NCBI GenBank assembly: GCA_030447305.1
Contig: JAUJPC010000002.1
Span: forward strand, 448,927-512,926
Length of the DNA stretch: 64,000 nucleotides
Reading direction: 5' to 3'
From: Actinomycetota bacterium
Lineage (GTDB): Bacteria; Actinomycetota; CADDZG01; JAHWKV01
Made by a program: the position numbers and the translations under genes. This document shows, piece by piece, positions 10,166 through 19,460 of this stretch. How positions within the stretch are numbered: the stretch's first letter is position 1; every line of letters starts with the position of its first letter. The notes beneath the pieces were generated by a model. That model was not told the DNA's origin. It saw only the letters and a list, made by a program, of their open reading frames with translations, and did no database searches.

Positions 10166-11057
10166 GGAAACTTCAACCCCGCAGCGCCGCCGACGGGCCG
10201 TGGTGGCTTTGAGGACGCGCTTCGGGGTCTCCGAGAGAAGGGCTTGCAGGGTTGCCGGCCAGCACCGCTCCACCCAGCGCCTGCAGCCCGTCGGCCGCCG
10301 GCCGAGGACGACACCAAGCTTAGAGGCAAGCTGCGCCAGATCGCCAAGGCGCATCCCCGCTACGGCTGGAAGATGGCTCACCGGGTGCTTGTTCGTGAGA
10401 ACTGGCTGATCAACCGCAAGCGAGTGCAGCGGATGTGGCGTGAGGAAGGTCTAAGACGACCCGCCAACAGCCGCAAGCGCCGGCGGCAGAGCCCGGACAA
10501 CCCCGAACGGCTGATCGCCACCGAGCCCAACCAAGTCTGGGCGTTGGACTTTTCAGTTCGATGAGACCACCGACGGGCGGCGACTCAAGTTGCTGAACAT
10601 CGTCGACGAGTGCAGCCGGGAGGCGCTGGCGATGCGGGTGGCCCGCCGCTGCGACGCCGACGACGTGGTCGCTCAGATTGAGCGGCTGGTCGAGCAGCGG
10701 GGTGCTCCTCAGTTTCTCAGGATGGATAACGGTCCCGAGCCGATTGCTTGGGCCCTGCGGGAATGGTGCCGCCTGTCGGGCATCGGGACCTGCTACATCG
10801 AGCCGGGATCACCCTGGCAGACCCCTTACGTTGAGTCGTTCAACGGCCGAGCTCGCGACGAATTGCTCAACAGCGAGGAGTTCGGCACCCTCATCGAGGC
10901 GCAGGTCGTTGTGGAGGCCTGGAGAAAGGAGTACAACACCTTCCGACCCCACTCGGCTCTGGGCGGGCTGACCCCCGCAGAGTTCTACGCCAAGTGGATC
11001 AGCGAGGCACCAACTGGCACTCTCACACTGAGTGGACCACAAAGTGGGGCCCCGTCA
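10166..11057 (+). pseudogene. IS3-family OrfB (rve transposase, +1 frameshift near 10553)
   Basis: FGVSERRACRVAGQHRSTQRLQP; RYGWKMAHRVLVRENWLINRKRVQRMWREEGLRR; GAC TTTT CAGTTCGATGAG breaks WALDFQFDETTDGRRLKLLNIVDE. Confidence 0.88.
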
Positions 11058-11420
11058 ACAGTTTCCGGACCGCACGATAACTTCACACCGAGCATGGCCT
11101 ACCTGCTTTCTAAAGAGTCGTGCCGGACGGTGAACATCTGGCCCGGCCCCGAGAGCCATCTCTTGATGCTGCGATAACCTCAAGGCCCATAAAGACCAGG
11201 GCTTCCGTTGAGATTACCAATAAGGAAGGAGATGACTTTTCGGGCTCGCCTCTCCTTACCCAGAATTCTGGCGCGTTAGGGCGGCCAACTTAGACGAATA
11301 CTGTGGCGTCCAAAACCAAGGAATGGACATCATTCAATTGGTCAGAGGCATTATGGATGGATTTCGGACCAAACCTGCGCGTACGACGACAGACTGTTGC
11401 ATCAGCGGCTACTGGCTGAC

Positions 11421-11442
11421 TTTCGGGCAAGTTTCGGGCAAA
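11421..11442 (+). repeat. Tandem 11-bp direct repeat (arm-like site a)
   Basis: TTTCGGGCAAG TTTCGGGCAAA followed by CGTTCCGGGAC. Confidence 0.8.
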
Positions 11443-11444
11443 CG

Positions 11445-11540
11445 TTCCGGGACGGTGTACGGCTCGCATATTCACTTCGAGATCACAGTCAACGGCAGTC
11501 CCCCAAAATCCTATGAGGTTCTTTTGAGCGGGTGGCGGGA
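11445..11540 (+). pseudogene. M23/LytM peptidase C-terminal fragment
   Basis: SGTVYGSHIHFEITVNGSPPKSYEVLL: HxHFEI..NG motif; no N-terminal domain. Confidence 0.4.
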
Positions 11541-11684
11541 GCGGTTGGGGCGGTGCGAGGCTGCGGCGGCCTTTCCCAATGCTTCGAGGCGGATCCTTCT
11601 TTTCGGCTCACTGCATTAGTCAAGGGCGGCGTTCCATTCTGCAGCTCTGGAATCCGAAAATGCGTTTTTAAGAATCCACACGAC

Positions 11685-12422
11685 CTATGGCAGCAGGCCG
11701 CTTCCGGGTTCGCCCGGGAGCTTGGTGGTAACGTTGCCGCTCGCCAGCTGGAATACGTAGTAAGCCGAGGCGAACATGAACAGCAGCCCGACCACGAAAT
11801 CCAGCCGGGGCCACGGTATCCGGCTTGTTCCGTCGGGAAGCAACCGCGAGCCGGCAATAGCCGCTGCCATCAACACGGCGGCGTGGCCGGCGACAAACAT
11901 GAAAAGGATTAACAAGCCGTACAGCGGGCCCCCAACAAGAGCGGCGGCTGATCCGACTCCTAGTGCGATAGGACCGCAGCCGGGACAGCCGCCGACCGAA
12001 AAGGCGACGCCGTACAACAAAGCTGGAAGCGGCTTGGGGGGAATAGTCTCCGCCCGCCTGCAGAGGCTGGTCTTACGGGTGAGCAATCTGACCCCAATCA
12101 CCCCCAGAACGGCCGCCGACAGCCCGTACAGCACCATGGAGGAGCGAGCCAGGGCGACGGTGAAGGACACGAACACGTAACCGAGCATTCCCAAGACGCC
12201 GTTCATTCCAAAAACGAACGCCAAGACAGATGGAAACACGCGGACCCAGCTCAGTGGCCTGCGGACCCCATCCTCGTCCAATCGGCCGGGGGCGAGCACT
12301 CCGACCACGGCCGGTATGGTGGGAAGGGCGATGGGGGAAAGCCCCAGCACAACGCCGATTGCAAAACCCAGGAGCGGACCTGCCATTGAGCCATTGCCCA
12401 GCATCTCGATGAGGGTATCCAT
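11685..12422 (-). CDS. CcdA/DsbD-like membrane protein
   Basis: Six hydrophobic segments, GVAFSVGGCPGCGPIALGVG motif. Confidence 0.7.
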   Translation of the reverse strand: MDTLIEMLGNGSMAGPLLGFAIGVVLGLSPIALPTIPAVVGVLAPGRLDEDGVRRPLSWVRVFPSVLAFVFGMNGVLGMLGYVFVSFTVALARSSMVLYGLSAAVLGVIGVRLLTRKTSLCRRAETIPPKPLPALLYGVAFSVGGCPGCGPIALGVGSAAALVGGPLYGLLILFMFVAGHAAVLMAAAIAGSRLLPDGTSRIPWPRLDFVVGLLFMFASAYYVFQLASGNVTTKLPGEPGSGLLP

Positions 12423-13136
12423 TTATATGGGCGGCCAGCCGGTTCTGCTGAACAGGCGAAGAAGGGGAACGAACAATCTCGTCCATTGGCCCGTGATCAG
12501 CAGTACCCCCATCGCTATCAACAGCCCGCCGCCCGCCCTCTCGATAACTAAAGCGTGGCGCTTGAAGAACCCCGGGGTTCGGCCTTCTCTGGTGTATGCG
12601 AGCGCCATCAACATGAAGGGCAGTCCCATCCCCAAGGAGTAGATCATAAGGAGACCTGCACCGCGGGCTGCGCTCTGCGTAGCTGTTGCAGCCGTGAGGA
12701 TGGAAGCTAGAACCGGCCCTATGCAGGGCGTCCAACCGAAGGCAAATGCCATTCCAAGAGGAAATGCCCCGGCAGGTCCGGACCGGATCCGTCTCACGTC
12801 AAACCGCTTTTCCTTGTATAGGAAGGGCAACTTCAGGACTCCGAGCATCGACAGGCCCATAAGGATCACAAACACTCCGGCGATCTTCAGGAACAACGGA
12901 AGAGCACCTAGAAGAAAGGAACCGAGCAAAGAGGCGGCGGCGCCGAGGGCAGTGAAGATAACCGCAAAGCCGCCTACGAACAGGGCTGCGGCACCTACGA
13001 CCCGGCGGCGATTGGAGCCATCTCCGGTGGCCACTCCGCCCATATATGAAAGGTAGCCGGGGATGAGGGGAAGACAGCATGGCGACGAAATCGACAGAAT
13101 CCCGGCCAGGAAGGCAAGTGCGGCAAGCTCCATCAC
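12423..13136 (-). CDS. ccdA: Cytochrome c biogenesis protein CcdA
   Basis: AFLAGILSISSPCCLPLIPGYLSYMGG and AFAFGWTPCIGPVLASIL. Confidence 0.9.
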   Translation of the reverse strand: MMELAALAFLAGILSISSPCCLPLIPGYLSYMGGVATGDGSNRRRVVGAAALFVGGFAVIFTALGAAASLLGSFLLGALPLFLKIAGVFVILMGLSMLGVLKLPFLYKEKRFDVRRIRSGPAGAFPLGMAFAFGWTPCIGPVLASILTAATATQSAARGAGLLMIYSLGMGLPFMLMALAYTREGRTPGFFKRHALVIERAGGGLLIAMGVLLITGQWTRLFVPLLRLFSRTGWPPI

Positions 13137-14083
13137 GGTCCTCCGACAATGTCGATCGCTACGTTGGTTGCAAAGACCTGCGCTTGGGACTTTCCTCGAT
13201 ACCGGTATCTGATTCTCAGCCCGTTGATGGAGTAGAAGCCCTCGGCGACCCCTTTCACCCTTGAGTAAAGAGCCAAGTCCGGGTGGTCGTTGGTCGGCGG
13301 AACAGCCACGTTACCGAGGCTTCCTTCCCAGACGTCAGACCGATCGCCTCGCTGTACAGGCATGACAAAACTCTCCAGGGCCTGGGCGGCGTCGCCGCCG
13401 TCGGAGATCACTTCCACCGCGGTGACTGTTAGGTGTTCGCCTCCACAGTTGACGATGAGGCCACTCAAAATAGGCCTGGTCTCCCCCTTGCTTAACCGCG
13501 TCTGTGGATTATCGCTCGGCAGTATTGAGTGGCCTTCAACGGTCCCCAGAGGACCGTATACCGGATTGAAGTGGGTGCAAGCCTCTCGCCTTGCCATTAC
13601 AGGCCAGCTCACTGCGGCTACCGATACGACAAGCCCTACAAGACCCAGGGCCACGCCCGCCGGGTAAGCGATCCTCGCTCCATCAACCGGAGCCGACAAC
13701 AGATATGTGGCGCTGAGGACGGAGGCAACCTCGAGGAATGTTGCAGCCAGGTCCGCTGGCTCCACAGGCTGCCGGACGCCTGCTTCAATGCCGAGCGGTA
13801 CTCCAGCCATTCGGGTCAACAGCCAGAGGGCTATGACACCAAGGTTTCCCATGGCGATCAGGTAGAGGACAGACGTTGATCTCCAAAAGATCATGGCTCC
13901 AGCAGCTAAGGTCTGACCGGCGGCCACCGCTACGAAAAACCAGCCGTAAAGAGGGTCGACCTCAAAGTGCTCGGGAACCTCCAGCATGTGAAGCACCGCG
14001 GCCCCGAGCAACAGACAGGCAGCAACCCCACCAAGGACCGCCCCCGAGGACACGGTTCGCGGTGTAGTTTGCTCGCAACTCAT
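13133..14083 (-). CDS. Hypothetical multi-TM membrane protein with soluble C-terminal domain
   Basis: Hydrophobic N-terminal half; overlaps ccdA start by 4 nt; start at MSCEQTTPRT. Confidence 0.6.
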   Translation of the reverse strand: MSCEQTTPRTVSSGAVLGGVAACLLLGAAVLHMLEVPEHFEVDPLYGWFFVAVAAGQTLAAGAMIFWRSTSVLYLIAMGNLGVIALWLLTRMAGVPLGIEAGVRQPVEPADLAATFLEVASVLSATYLLSAPVDGARIAYPAGVALGLVGLVVSVAAVSWPVMARREACTHFNPVYGPLGTVEGHSILPSDNPQTRLSKGETRPILSGLIVNCGGEHLTVTAVEVISDGGDAAQALESFVMPVQRGDRSDVWEGSLGNVAVPPTNDHPDLALYSRVKGVAEGFYSINGLRIRYRYRGKSQAQVFATNVAIDIVGGP

Positions 14084-14099
14084 TGGAGAATCGGGGCCT

Positions 14100-14722
14100 T
14101 TAGCCTTCGTCCCGAAGCAACGACTTAACCTCGAACTCCAGGACCGCGGGGGAAATGGCGCCCAGGATCTTGGTACCACCTTGCGTCCCCTCCTCAGGAG
14201 TTCCACCCGCTGCCACGAATCGATAGCTTCGATTTACGAAGAAGGTTCGGGAAGCCCCCTCACTCCGAACTGCGTCCACAGCTTCAGGTCGGTGTCCCGG
14301 ATGCTCGGGTAGGTCAGTCCGAACTCGTCTACAAAGCCCTGCGCGTCCTCAATTGAGTCCTGAACGTTGACACCCACGAACATCACGCCGTCATCTTTGT
14401 ACTTGCGCCAGGTCGCCTCGAGGGTTGGAGCCTCTTCCCGGCAGGGAATACACCAGGACGCCCAGAAGTTGAAAACCACCGGCTTGCCGTTCAATTCTCC
14501 GCTCGCCATGGTGCCGCCGCCCAACAACGGCATCTCAAACTCAGGAGCTGACTTGCCCTCGAGTTTCTTTTCGGTCGTTCGGAACAGCCCAAACGCAAGG
14601 AAGCCTACGAACAGGCCGGGCACCACGATGAATGCAAGAAGGCGTACGACCCTTAGCTTGTTCCGAGCCTGGCCGGGCTTCTCAAGTTCAGCGACGGACG
14701 ACGAACTTACGGGGTCTGCCAT
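14100..14722 (-). pseudogene. TlpA/ResA-family thioredoxin, single frameshift near 14248
   Basis: VFNFWASWCIPCREEAPTLEATW...FGVRGLPE in one frame, then TFFVNRSYRFVAAGGTPEEGTQGGTKILGAISPAVLEFEVKSLLRDEG* in another. Confidence 0.85.
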
Positions 14723-15642
14723 GTACCACCACCGTCACGGCTCACCTTCACCGACACCCGTTCTCTGTCGTGGATTCCCGCATAAAGCACCTGAGGATCA
14801 TTGGGGTCCACTTCGACTATCGATGCCCCGGCAGGCAGGTCAAGCGCATTCCAGGTCTGGCCGCCGTCTCGGGACTCGACCGCCCGACCGCCCCCGCTCG
14901 CAACGATCCTGGTGACATCCGACGGAGCCCAGCTCACCCACTGCACTCCCTGGAGACCGCCGAGGCTCCTCCAGCTTCGGCCCCCATCCTTGCTCTCAAC
15001 TACCCCGAAGGTCATGTCTGGCGCAATGAGATGCTCCGGCTGCCGCGGATCGACCAAAATACGCCCCATGAACGACTGCCCCGCCTTCTGGTTGCGAACC
15101 TCCCAGGATTCGCCCCCGTCGGTCGAGGCGAGTAGCCCGGCCGGCGAACCTGCGTAAAGTACTCTCCCGCCCGCGCCAAACGAATGCAGGTCGGTGGCCG
15201 GCAGACCATCGTTGCTCCGACTGAACGCGTTGCCTCCATCGGCCGAGACGCTCAGCCCCGGGTGGCCTGCAAGAAAGACCGCTTCTTCCGTGAAGCCCCA
15301 GCCCATGGCGTCGGCCCCTTGAAGAGACTCAACATCACGCCAGCTCTTGCCCCGATCATCCGACACGGCCACCGCCTGATGGCCTCCGGCGTAGAGTCGT
15401 CCCGGCTTGGATGGATCGGCAACTAGAGAATGGAAGTCACCGCCGGTAAAGGCGCTCGCGCCCTTTGACGCTTCGTCCGATCCACCACGCGTGACCACGA
15501 ATAGGGTCAGCACCAACAGAGCCAGCCCTCCAAGCAGAATTTGCTTGAGGTTGCGGCCACGAAAGCTCCTTCCGTGCCTCTTTCTCGTCTTCTGGTTCCG
15601 CGCCCGTGCCGCCGGCATCGACCGGGCGTGGGTCTTATTCAT
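14707..15642 (-). CDS. BNR/Asp-box repeat (sortilin-like/F510_1955-type) exported protein
   Basis: Repeated S.DGG.SW motifs (VSDDRGKSWRD, STDGGESWEV, SKDGGRSWRS, SRDGGQTWNA). Confidence 0.8.
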   Translation of the reverse strand: MNKTHARSMPAARARNQKTRKRHGRSFRGRNLKQILLGGLALLVLTLFVVTRGGSDEASKGASAFTGGDFHSLVADPSKPGRLYAGGHQAVAVSDDRGKSWRDVESLQGADAMGWGFTEEAVFLAGHPGLSVSADGGNAFSRSNDGLPATDLHSFGAGGRVLYAGSPAGLLASTDGGESWEVRNQKAGQSFMGRILVDPRQPEHLIAPDMTFGVVESKDGGRSWRSLGGLQGVQWVSWAPSDVTRIVASGGGRAVESRDGGQTWNALDLPAGASIVEVDPNDPQVLYAGIHDRERVSVKVSRDGGGTWQTP

Positions 15643-15694
15643 CGTTTACCTCGCTCTTTCGAAGTGCCGCTCATCTCGATACCTTGACTTGCGG

Positions 15695-16153
15695 CTAAGG
15701 CCGGGCCTGGCCACCAGCGGTCTCCGACGCTTCTCTTTTGCTGATTTCACGGGCCAGTCTGTCCTGCTCGGTCCCCAGTTCCGCCAGCCTGCCCTTGAGG
15801 TCGGCGAGGTTCATCTCTCCATCCGTACTCGGAGATGCCGGGGGTTCTATGCCATCCCCTCTGGCGTTGGTCTGTCTCTCAGCTTGTCTCATTCCTCGCA
15901 TCATCAACACCATTGAGAGCGGACAGGCCGCGAGAATAAGAACAGGAAGCGCCGCGGCGGCCAACTCGGGCGCAACAGCCCACGTCCCGAGTGCTACCGC
16001 GACTAGTCCGAGGATCACCTTCGGGTTGAAACACATCATGCCTCGCTTGCTCGTTGCGCAGGCTTGGCCCTCGCCGCCGTTTCCGCTCTGCTTTTTCGAA
16101 GCGAGTGGTCCCCGCTCCGATGAGGAATCCATTGAGTTGTTTGCGCTGCTCAT
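15695..16153 (-). CDS. DUF2933-like small membrane protein
   Basis: MCFNPKVILGLVAVALGTWAVAPELAAAALPVLILAACPLSMVLMMRGM. Confidence 0.6.
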   Translation of the reverse strand: MSSANNSMDSSSERGPLASKKQSGNGGEGQACATSKRGMMCFNPKVILGLVAVALGTWAVAPELAAAALPVLILAACPLSMVLMMRGMRQAERQTNARGDGIEPPASPSTDGEMNLADLKGRLAELGTEQDRLAREISKREASETAGGQARP

Positions 16154-16544
16154 CCCAGTCCTCCTGTCATGTATGGTCTTGCCTCCAATCCCGGCCCGGA
16201 GAGCCAGAACATCTCTGACCTTCCCGGCCGGCATTCGGACCTGACTTCCAACTCGATCACTTTGCCGATCCGCTGTACCGATTTGGCTTCGACTTTGCGA
16301 GACTCCATGAAGGCCGCCCTGGCCTCAAGAAGCCAATTCCTCTTCTAGCCCGGCCACTTCTTGGCTGGTTAGGGCTGAGACGGGCTGCAAGCCGAGGGCT
16401 TCTTGCGGCCCCACCTCACCATGCCCGTGTGTGAATCAATTCCAAGCTATGCCAGAGCAGCCCGAAGAGAACAGAGAGTAGGAGTTCGCATAGTCACTCC
16501 GTCCGACACTGAGTCGGCCCCCGATTGGGGCAGGTGAAGCTAGA

Positions 16545-16805
16545 TCAGGCCGCGCGCGGAGGGCGAAGCAGGTTCTGGCTGTGAAGGCGACCGGAATTTG
16601 GCCGGCCGGGGGAATGGCTATATACAGAACGAGCCAACGACGCCAATACGAAAAACGCGGCAAGTAATCCCAGACATAGGCCCATGAGATGTGCTGAGCC
16701 GGTCAGACATGCAGGACACCATCCCATCCCGTCCATGGTCAACATGATCGGCAGGCCGGTTGCCAATATCAGCAGGATCAAAATCACCACGACGACGGAT
16801 TTCAT
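16545..16805 (-). CDS. Small CxxC membrane protein (paralog of 17731-18000)
   Basis: MKSVVVVILILLILATGLPIMLTMDGMGWCPACLTGSAHLMGLCLGLLAAFF...LLRPPRAA. Confidence 0.65.
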   Translation of the reverse strand: MKSVVVVILILLILATGLPIMLTMDGMGWCPACLTGSAHLMGLCLGLLAAFFVLASLARSVYSHSPGRPNSGRLHSQNLLRPPRAA

Positions 16806-16976
16806 ACCGCCCAGCTTAACTCAGGAGGACTTATCGACATATCCGTGTGACGAAATACCAGTGACAAATTGGCTGGGCATTCAGTTGACCGGTAGACAGA
16901 GCAAACCTGATGGACACGATTGGTAGGCCATGAAGCCCTAAAACAGAGCTCGCAGCATGAACCGGCAGCGGGCAGG

Positions 16977-17008
16977 TTGACCTTAGAGTCGACTCTAGGG
17001 TTTACACT
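16977..17008 (+). promoter_or_regulatory. MerR-type promoter/operator
   Basis: TTGACC - 20 bp spacer containing palindrome TAGAGTCGACTCTA - TACACT. Confidence 0.85.
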
Positions 17009-17014
17009 GCTGGG

Positions 17015-17410
17015 GTGAGGACGTTGAAGGTATCAGAGGTGGCGGCTGAGGCCGAAGTGTCGGCGCACACCCTGCGCTTTTATGAGAATGAGGGACTGCT
17101 TGGTCCGCCGGCCCGTTCCCCATCGGGTTATCGACAGTACGACGAGTCGGCGTTGGAGCGCATTCGATTCATCAAGACCGGCAAGGCCCTTGGCCTCAGG
17201 CTGTCGGACATCAAGGAGCTGATCGAGATCCGGGAACACGGGCGCTGCCCGTGTGGCCACACCACCGAGGTCCTCGACCGCCGGATCAGCGAGATCGAAC
17301 GGGAAGTTGACGGCTTGATTCAGCTCAAGGACAACCTCATTGCAATGAAGGAAAGCTCCGGCGACGGAAGATACCGGTGGTGTTGTCCGGAATTAAAGGA
17401 GGAGTTGTGA
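17015..17410 (+). CDS. MerR-family heavy-metal-responsive regulator
   Basis: VSAHTLRFYENEGLLGPPARSPSGYRQYDESALERIRFIK; C-terminal CPCGH and CCPELKEEL. Confidence 0.9.
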   Translation: MRTLKVSEVAAEAEVSAHTLRFYENEGLLGPPARSPSGYRQYDESALERIRFIKTGKALGLRLSDIKELIEIREHGRCPCGHTTEVLDRRISEIEREVDGLIQLKDNLIAMKESSGDGRYRWCCPELKEEL

Positions 17411-17679
17411 TGACAAAACGTTTGGTGAAGGTCTTTACCGCTGCATGTCCGGTATGTGAGCCCGCAGTAGAGCTGGTAAAGCAAACGGCATGCCCCGACT
17501 GTGAGGTGACCGTTTACAACCTTAGCGTTGAGGCCGCGGACAGGGCCAGGCAGTACGCCCTCAAGACCCTGCCCGCGGTCGTGGTGGACGGCTCGGTTGT
17601 CTCCTGTTGCAACAATCAGGGCGCCAATGTCGATGAGCTTAAGGCTGCAGGCGTCGGTCAGAGGATCAGTGGAGACTGA
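17410..17679 (+). CDS. Glutaredoxin/thioredoxin-like small protein
   Basis: VKVFTAACPVCEPAVELVKQTACPDCEVTVYNLS...KTLPAVVVDG; ATGA overlap with merR. Confidence 0.8.
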   Translation: MTKRLVKVFTAACPVCEPAVELVKQTACPDCEVTVYNLSVEAADRARQYALKTLPAVVVDGSVVSCCNNQGANVDELKAAGVGQRISGD

Positions 17680-17730
17680 CAAGGTAACCGGGTTCGATAC
17701 CTAATTCCCCGCTTCGGATAACCTCGCCTT

Positions 17731-18000
17731 ATGAAGATTCTTTTGATTGGCGTGCTGATCATCGCCATGGTGTTGGTCGTGCTGCCTCTGCCCATGGCAA
17801 GTGGGATGGCATGGTGCCCAGGATGCCTCTCCGGACACGCCAGTCACGGGCTGGGACTTTGTGTCGGAATTCTCTTCTTGCTCTTTTCGATTCTGGGTCT
17901 TTCTTTGTCGGGCGGCAACAGGACTGCGCCGCCCAATTTCAAAACGGCTCTCCTGGCCGATTCGCTTCTTCGCCCTCCGCGGTTCGCTGTAGGCCTGTAG
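17731..18000 (+). CDS. Small CxxC membrane protein (paralog of 16545-16805)
   Basis: MKILLIGVLIIAMVLVVLPLPMASGMAWCPGCLSGHASHGLGLCVGILFLLF...LLRPPR. Confidence 0.65.
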   Translation: MKILLIGVLIIAMVLVVLPLPMASGMAWCPGCLSGHASHGLGLCVGILFLLFSILGLSLSGGNRTAPPNFKTALLADSLLRPPRFAVGL

Positions 18001-18053
18001 CAATTCGCGCCCCTTTCCTGGGGTGCTGCCTAGCGAACAAAAGGAGGAATCGA

Positions 18054-18665
18054 TTGAAAATACCTATCGCCATTCTGGCTGTTGCCTTGCTCGTGCTGAC
18101 TGTTTCCACCCTGCAGTTCAGCGCCTTGGACTTCGGGATGGGAACAGCGGAAAGCAACACCGAAACCAGGGACGTAGCGAACGCCGCTGGTAGCCCTGAG
18201 CGCTTCGAGTACCTGTCGAATCAGAAGAGCAACAACTGCGGGTTGCAGCCCAAGACGGTGCTCGACTATCCCGATTCCCGGCATCTACAAGGATCTTGCT
18301 GCTCTCCCATGGATCGGCAGGAGTACCGGCGTCAAGTCGAAGGACTAAAGGAATACGAAAACATCTCCCAAATCCCAGCCGACCCTTACGACATCCCGGT
18401 ATCCCAGGCAAAGCTTCTTCTCGGCTATCAGAGCTCGATACAGCTCACGCCACATGAGCAAGCGACCTACGACGAGGCGATGCAGATGTCTCCGGAAAAA
18501 GGCCCGTGCTGCTGCGAGTGCTGGCGTTGGTTCGCCTTTGAAGGTATGAGCAAGTACCTGATCCAAGAACAAGGTTGGCAAAGCTTCGAGGTGGCAGAGC
18601 TGATCCACCTTGTCGATGGTTGCGGCGGATCACACGCCGAGGGACATGGCGGAGGGACGTCGTGA
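18054..18665 (+). CDS. Cys-rich exported conserved hypothetical protein
   Basis: TTG start after AAGGAGGAA RBS; NNCGL..., GSCCSPMD..., GPCCCECWRWFAFEGMSKYLI, GCGGSHAEGHGGG. Confidence 0.75.
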   Translation: MKIPIAILAVALLVLTVSTLQFSALDFGMGTAESNTETRDVANAAGSPERFEYLSNQKSNNCGLQPKTVLDYPDSRHLQGSCCSPMDRQEYRRQVEGLKEYENISQIPADPYDIPVSQAKLLLGYQSSIQLTPHEQATYDEAMQMSPEKGPCCCECWRWFAFEGMSKYLIQEQGWQSFEVAELIHLVDGCGGSHAEGHGGGTS

Positions 18666-18750
18666 GGGACTTTGCGGATTCGCAAACGGTAGCTATATGC
18701 CAAGGAGGTTTTTCTCTCCCGATATCGGTTAGGCGAAGGGAGGGTGGGAG

Positions 18751-19425
18751 ATGATGACGATGCTCCTGTTTTGGTTTCTGATGCTCTTGGTTCTTGCCGG
18801 CCTAACCCTCGGCGTGGCCACCTTGCTTACAGGCCGTTCCTCCGCCATCGAGGCCCTCGGGGACAGGCTGGCTCGCGGCGAGGTGACGGCCGAGGAGTAC
18901 CGAGAGCGACTGGAATTGCTCAACACCGCCCGCAGGGGATCTTCGAAGCTTTCATGGGTCGCTGGTGCCTTGGTCGTTGTAGGGCTATTGGGACTCCTTC
19001 TGCTCGGGGGATCGATGGATGGACCGGGCATGATGGGCCGGATGATGGACAACTCGATGATGGATCGAACCATGTTGGGCGGGATGATGGGCAACTCGAT
19101 GATGGGTGGCGAGACCAGAAGGATCGCCCCCGGCCCCTCTCCGGGCGCCCGTGACGTACAAGTGGAGGGCCGGGAGTTTTACTTCAGTCCCGAGGAGGTT
19201 CGAATGGGGGCCGGGGAAACCGTCAACCTCTCCTTCGTTAACGAAGGGCACATGTTTCACACCCTGACGGTGCCCGAGGTCGGGATTGACCTAAGAGCTC
19301 GTCCGGGCGATCGGATTGCCGCCGCCTTTAACGCACCGGAACCGGGGCGTTACGAGTTGGTTTGTACCGTCCCGGGCCACGAGGATGCCGGTATGCGGGG
19401 CGAGATCGTAGTGGAGCAAGAGTGA
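18751..19425 (+). CDS. SHOCT-domain, Met-rich, cupredoxin fusion protein
   Basis: DRLARGEVTAEEYRERLELL (SHOCT); MDGPGMMGRMMDNSMMDRTMLGGMMGNSMMGG; EGHMFHTLTVPE...YELVCTVPGHEDAGM (type-1 copper ligands). Confidence 0.8.
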   Translation: MMTMLLFWFLMLLVLAGLTLGVATLLTGRSSAIEALGDRLARGEVTAEEYRERLELLNTARRGSSKLSWVAGALVVVGLLGLLLLGGSMDGPGMMGRMMDNSMMDRTMLGGMMGNSMMGGETRRIAPGPSPGARDVQVEGREFYFSPEEVRMGAGETVNLSFVNEGHMFHTLTVPEVGIDLRARPGDRIAAAFNAPEPGRYELVCTVPGHEDAGMRGEIVVEQE

Positions 19426-19460
19426 AACGGTAGATCGATCAACCCGAGGGGCGGATTGAA

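Larger units (their letters stand above)
8373..11057 (+). mobile_element. IS3-family element, degraded, interrupted by an IS110-family element
   Basis: Imperfect terminal inverted repeats TGACGGGATCCCTAAAAGTGGTCCACC / TGACGGGGCCCCACTTTGTGGTCCACT; 4-bp direct repeat ACAG at 8369-8372 and 11058-11061; OrfA and OrfB homology. Confidence 0.8.
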
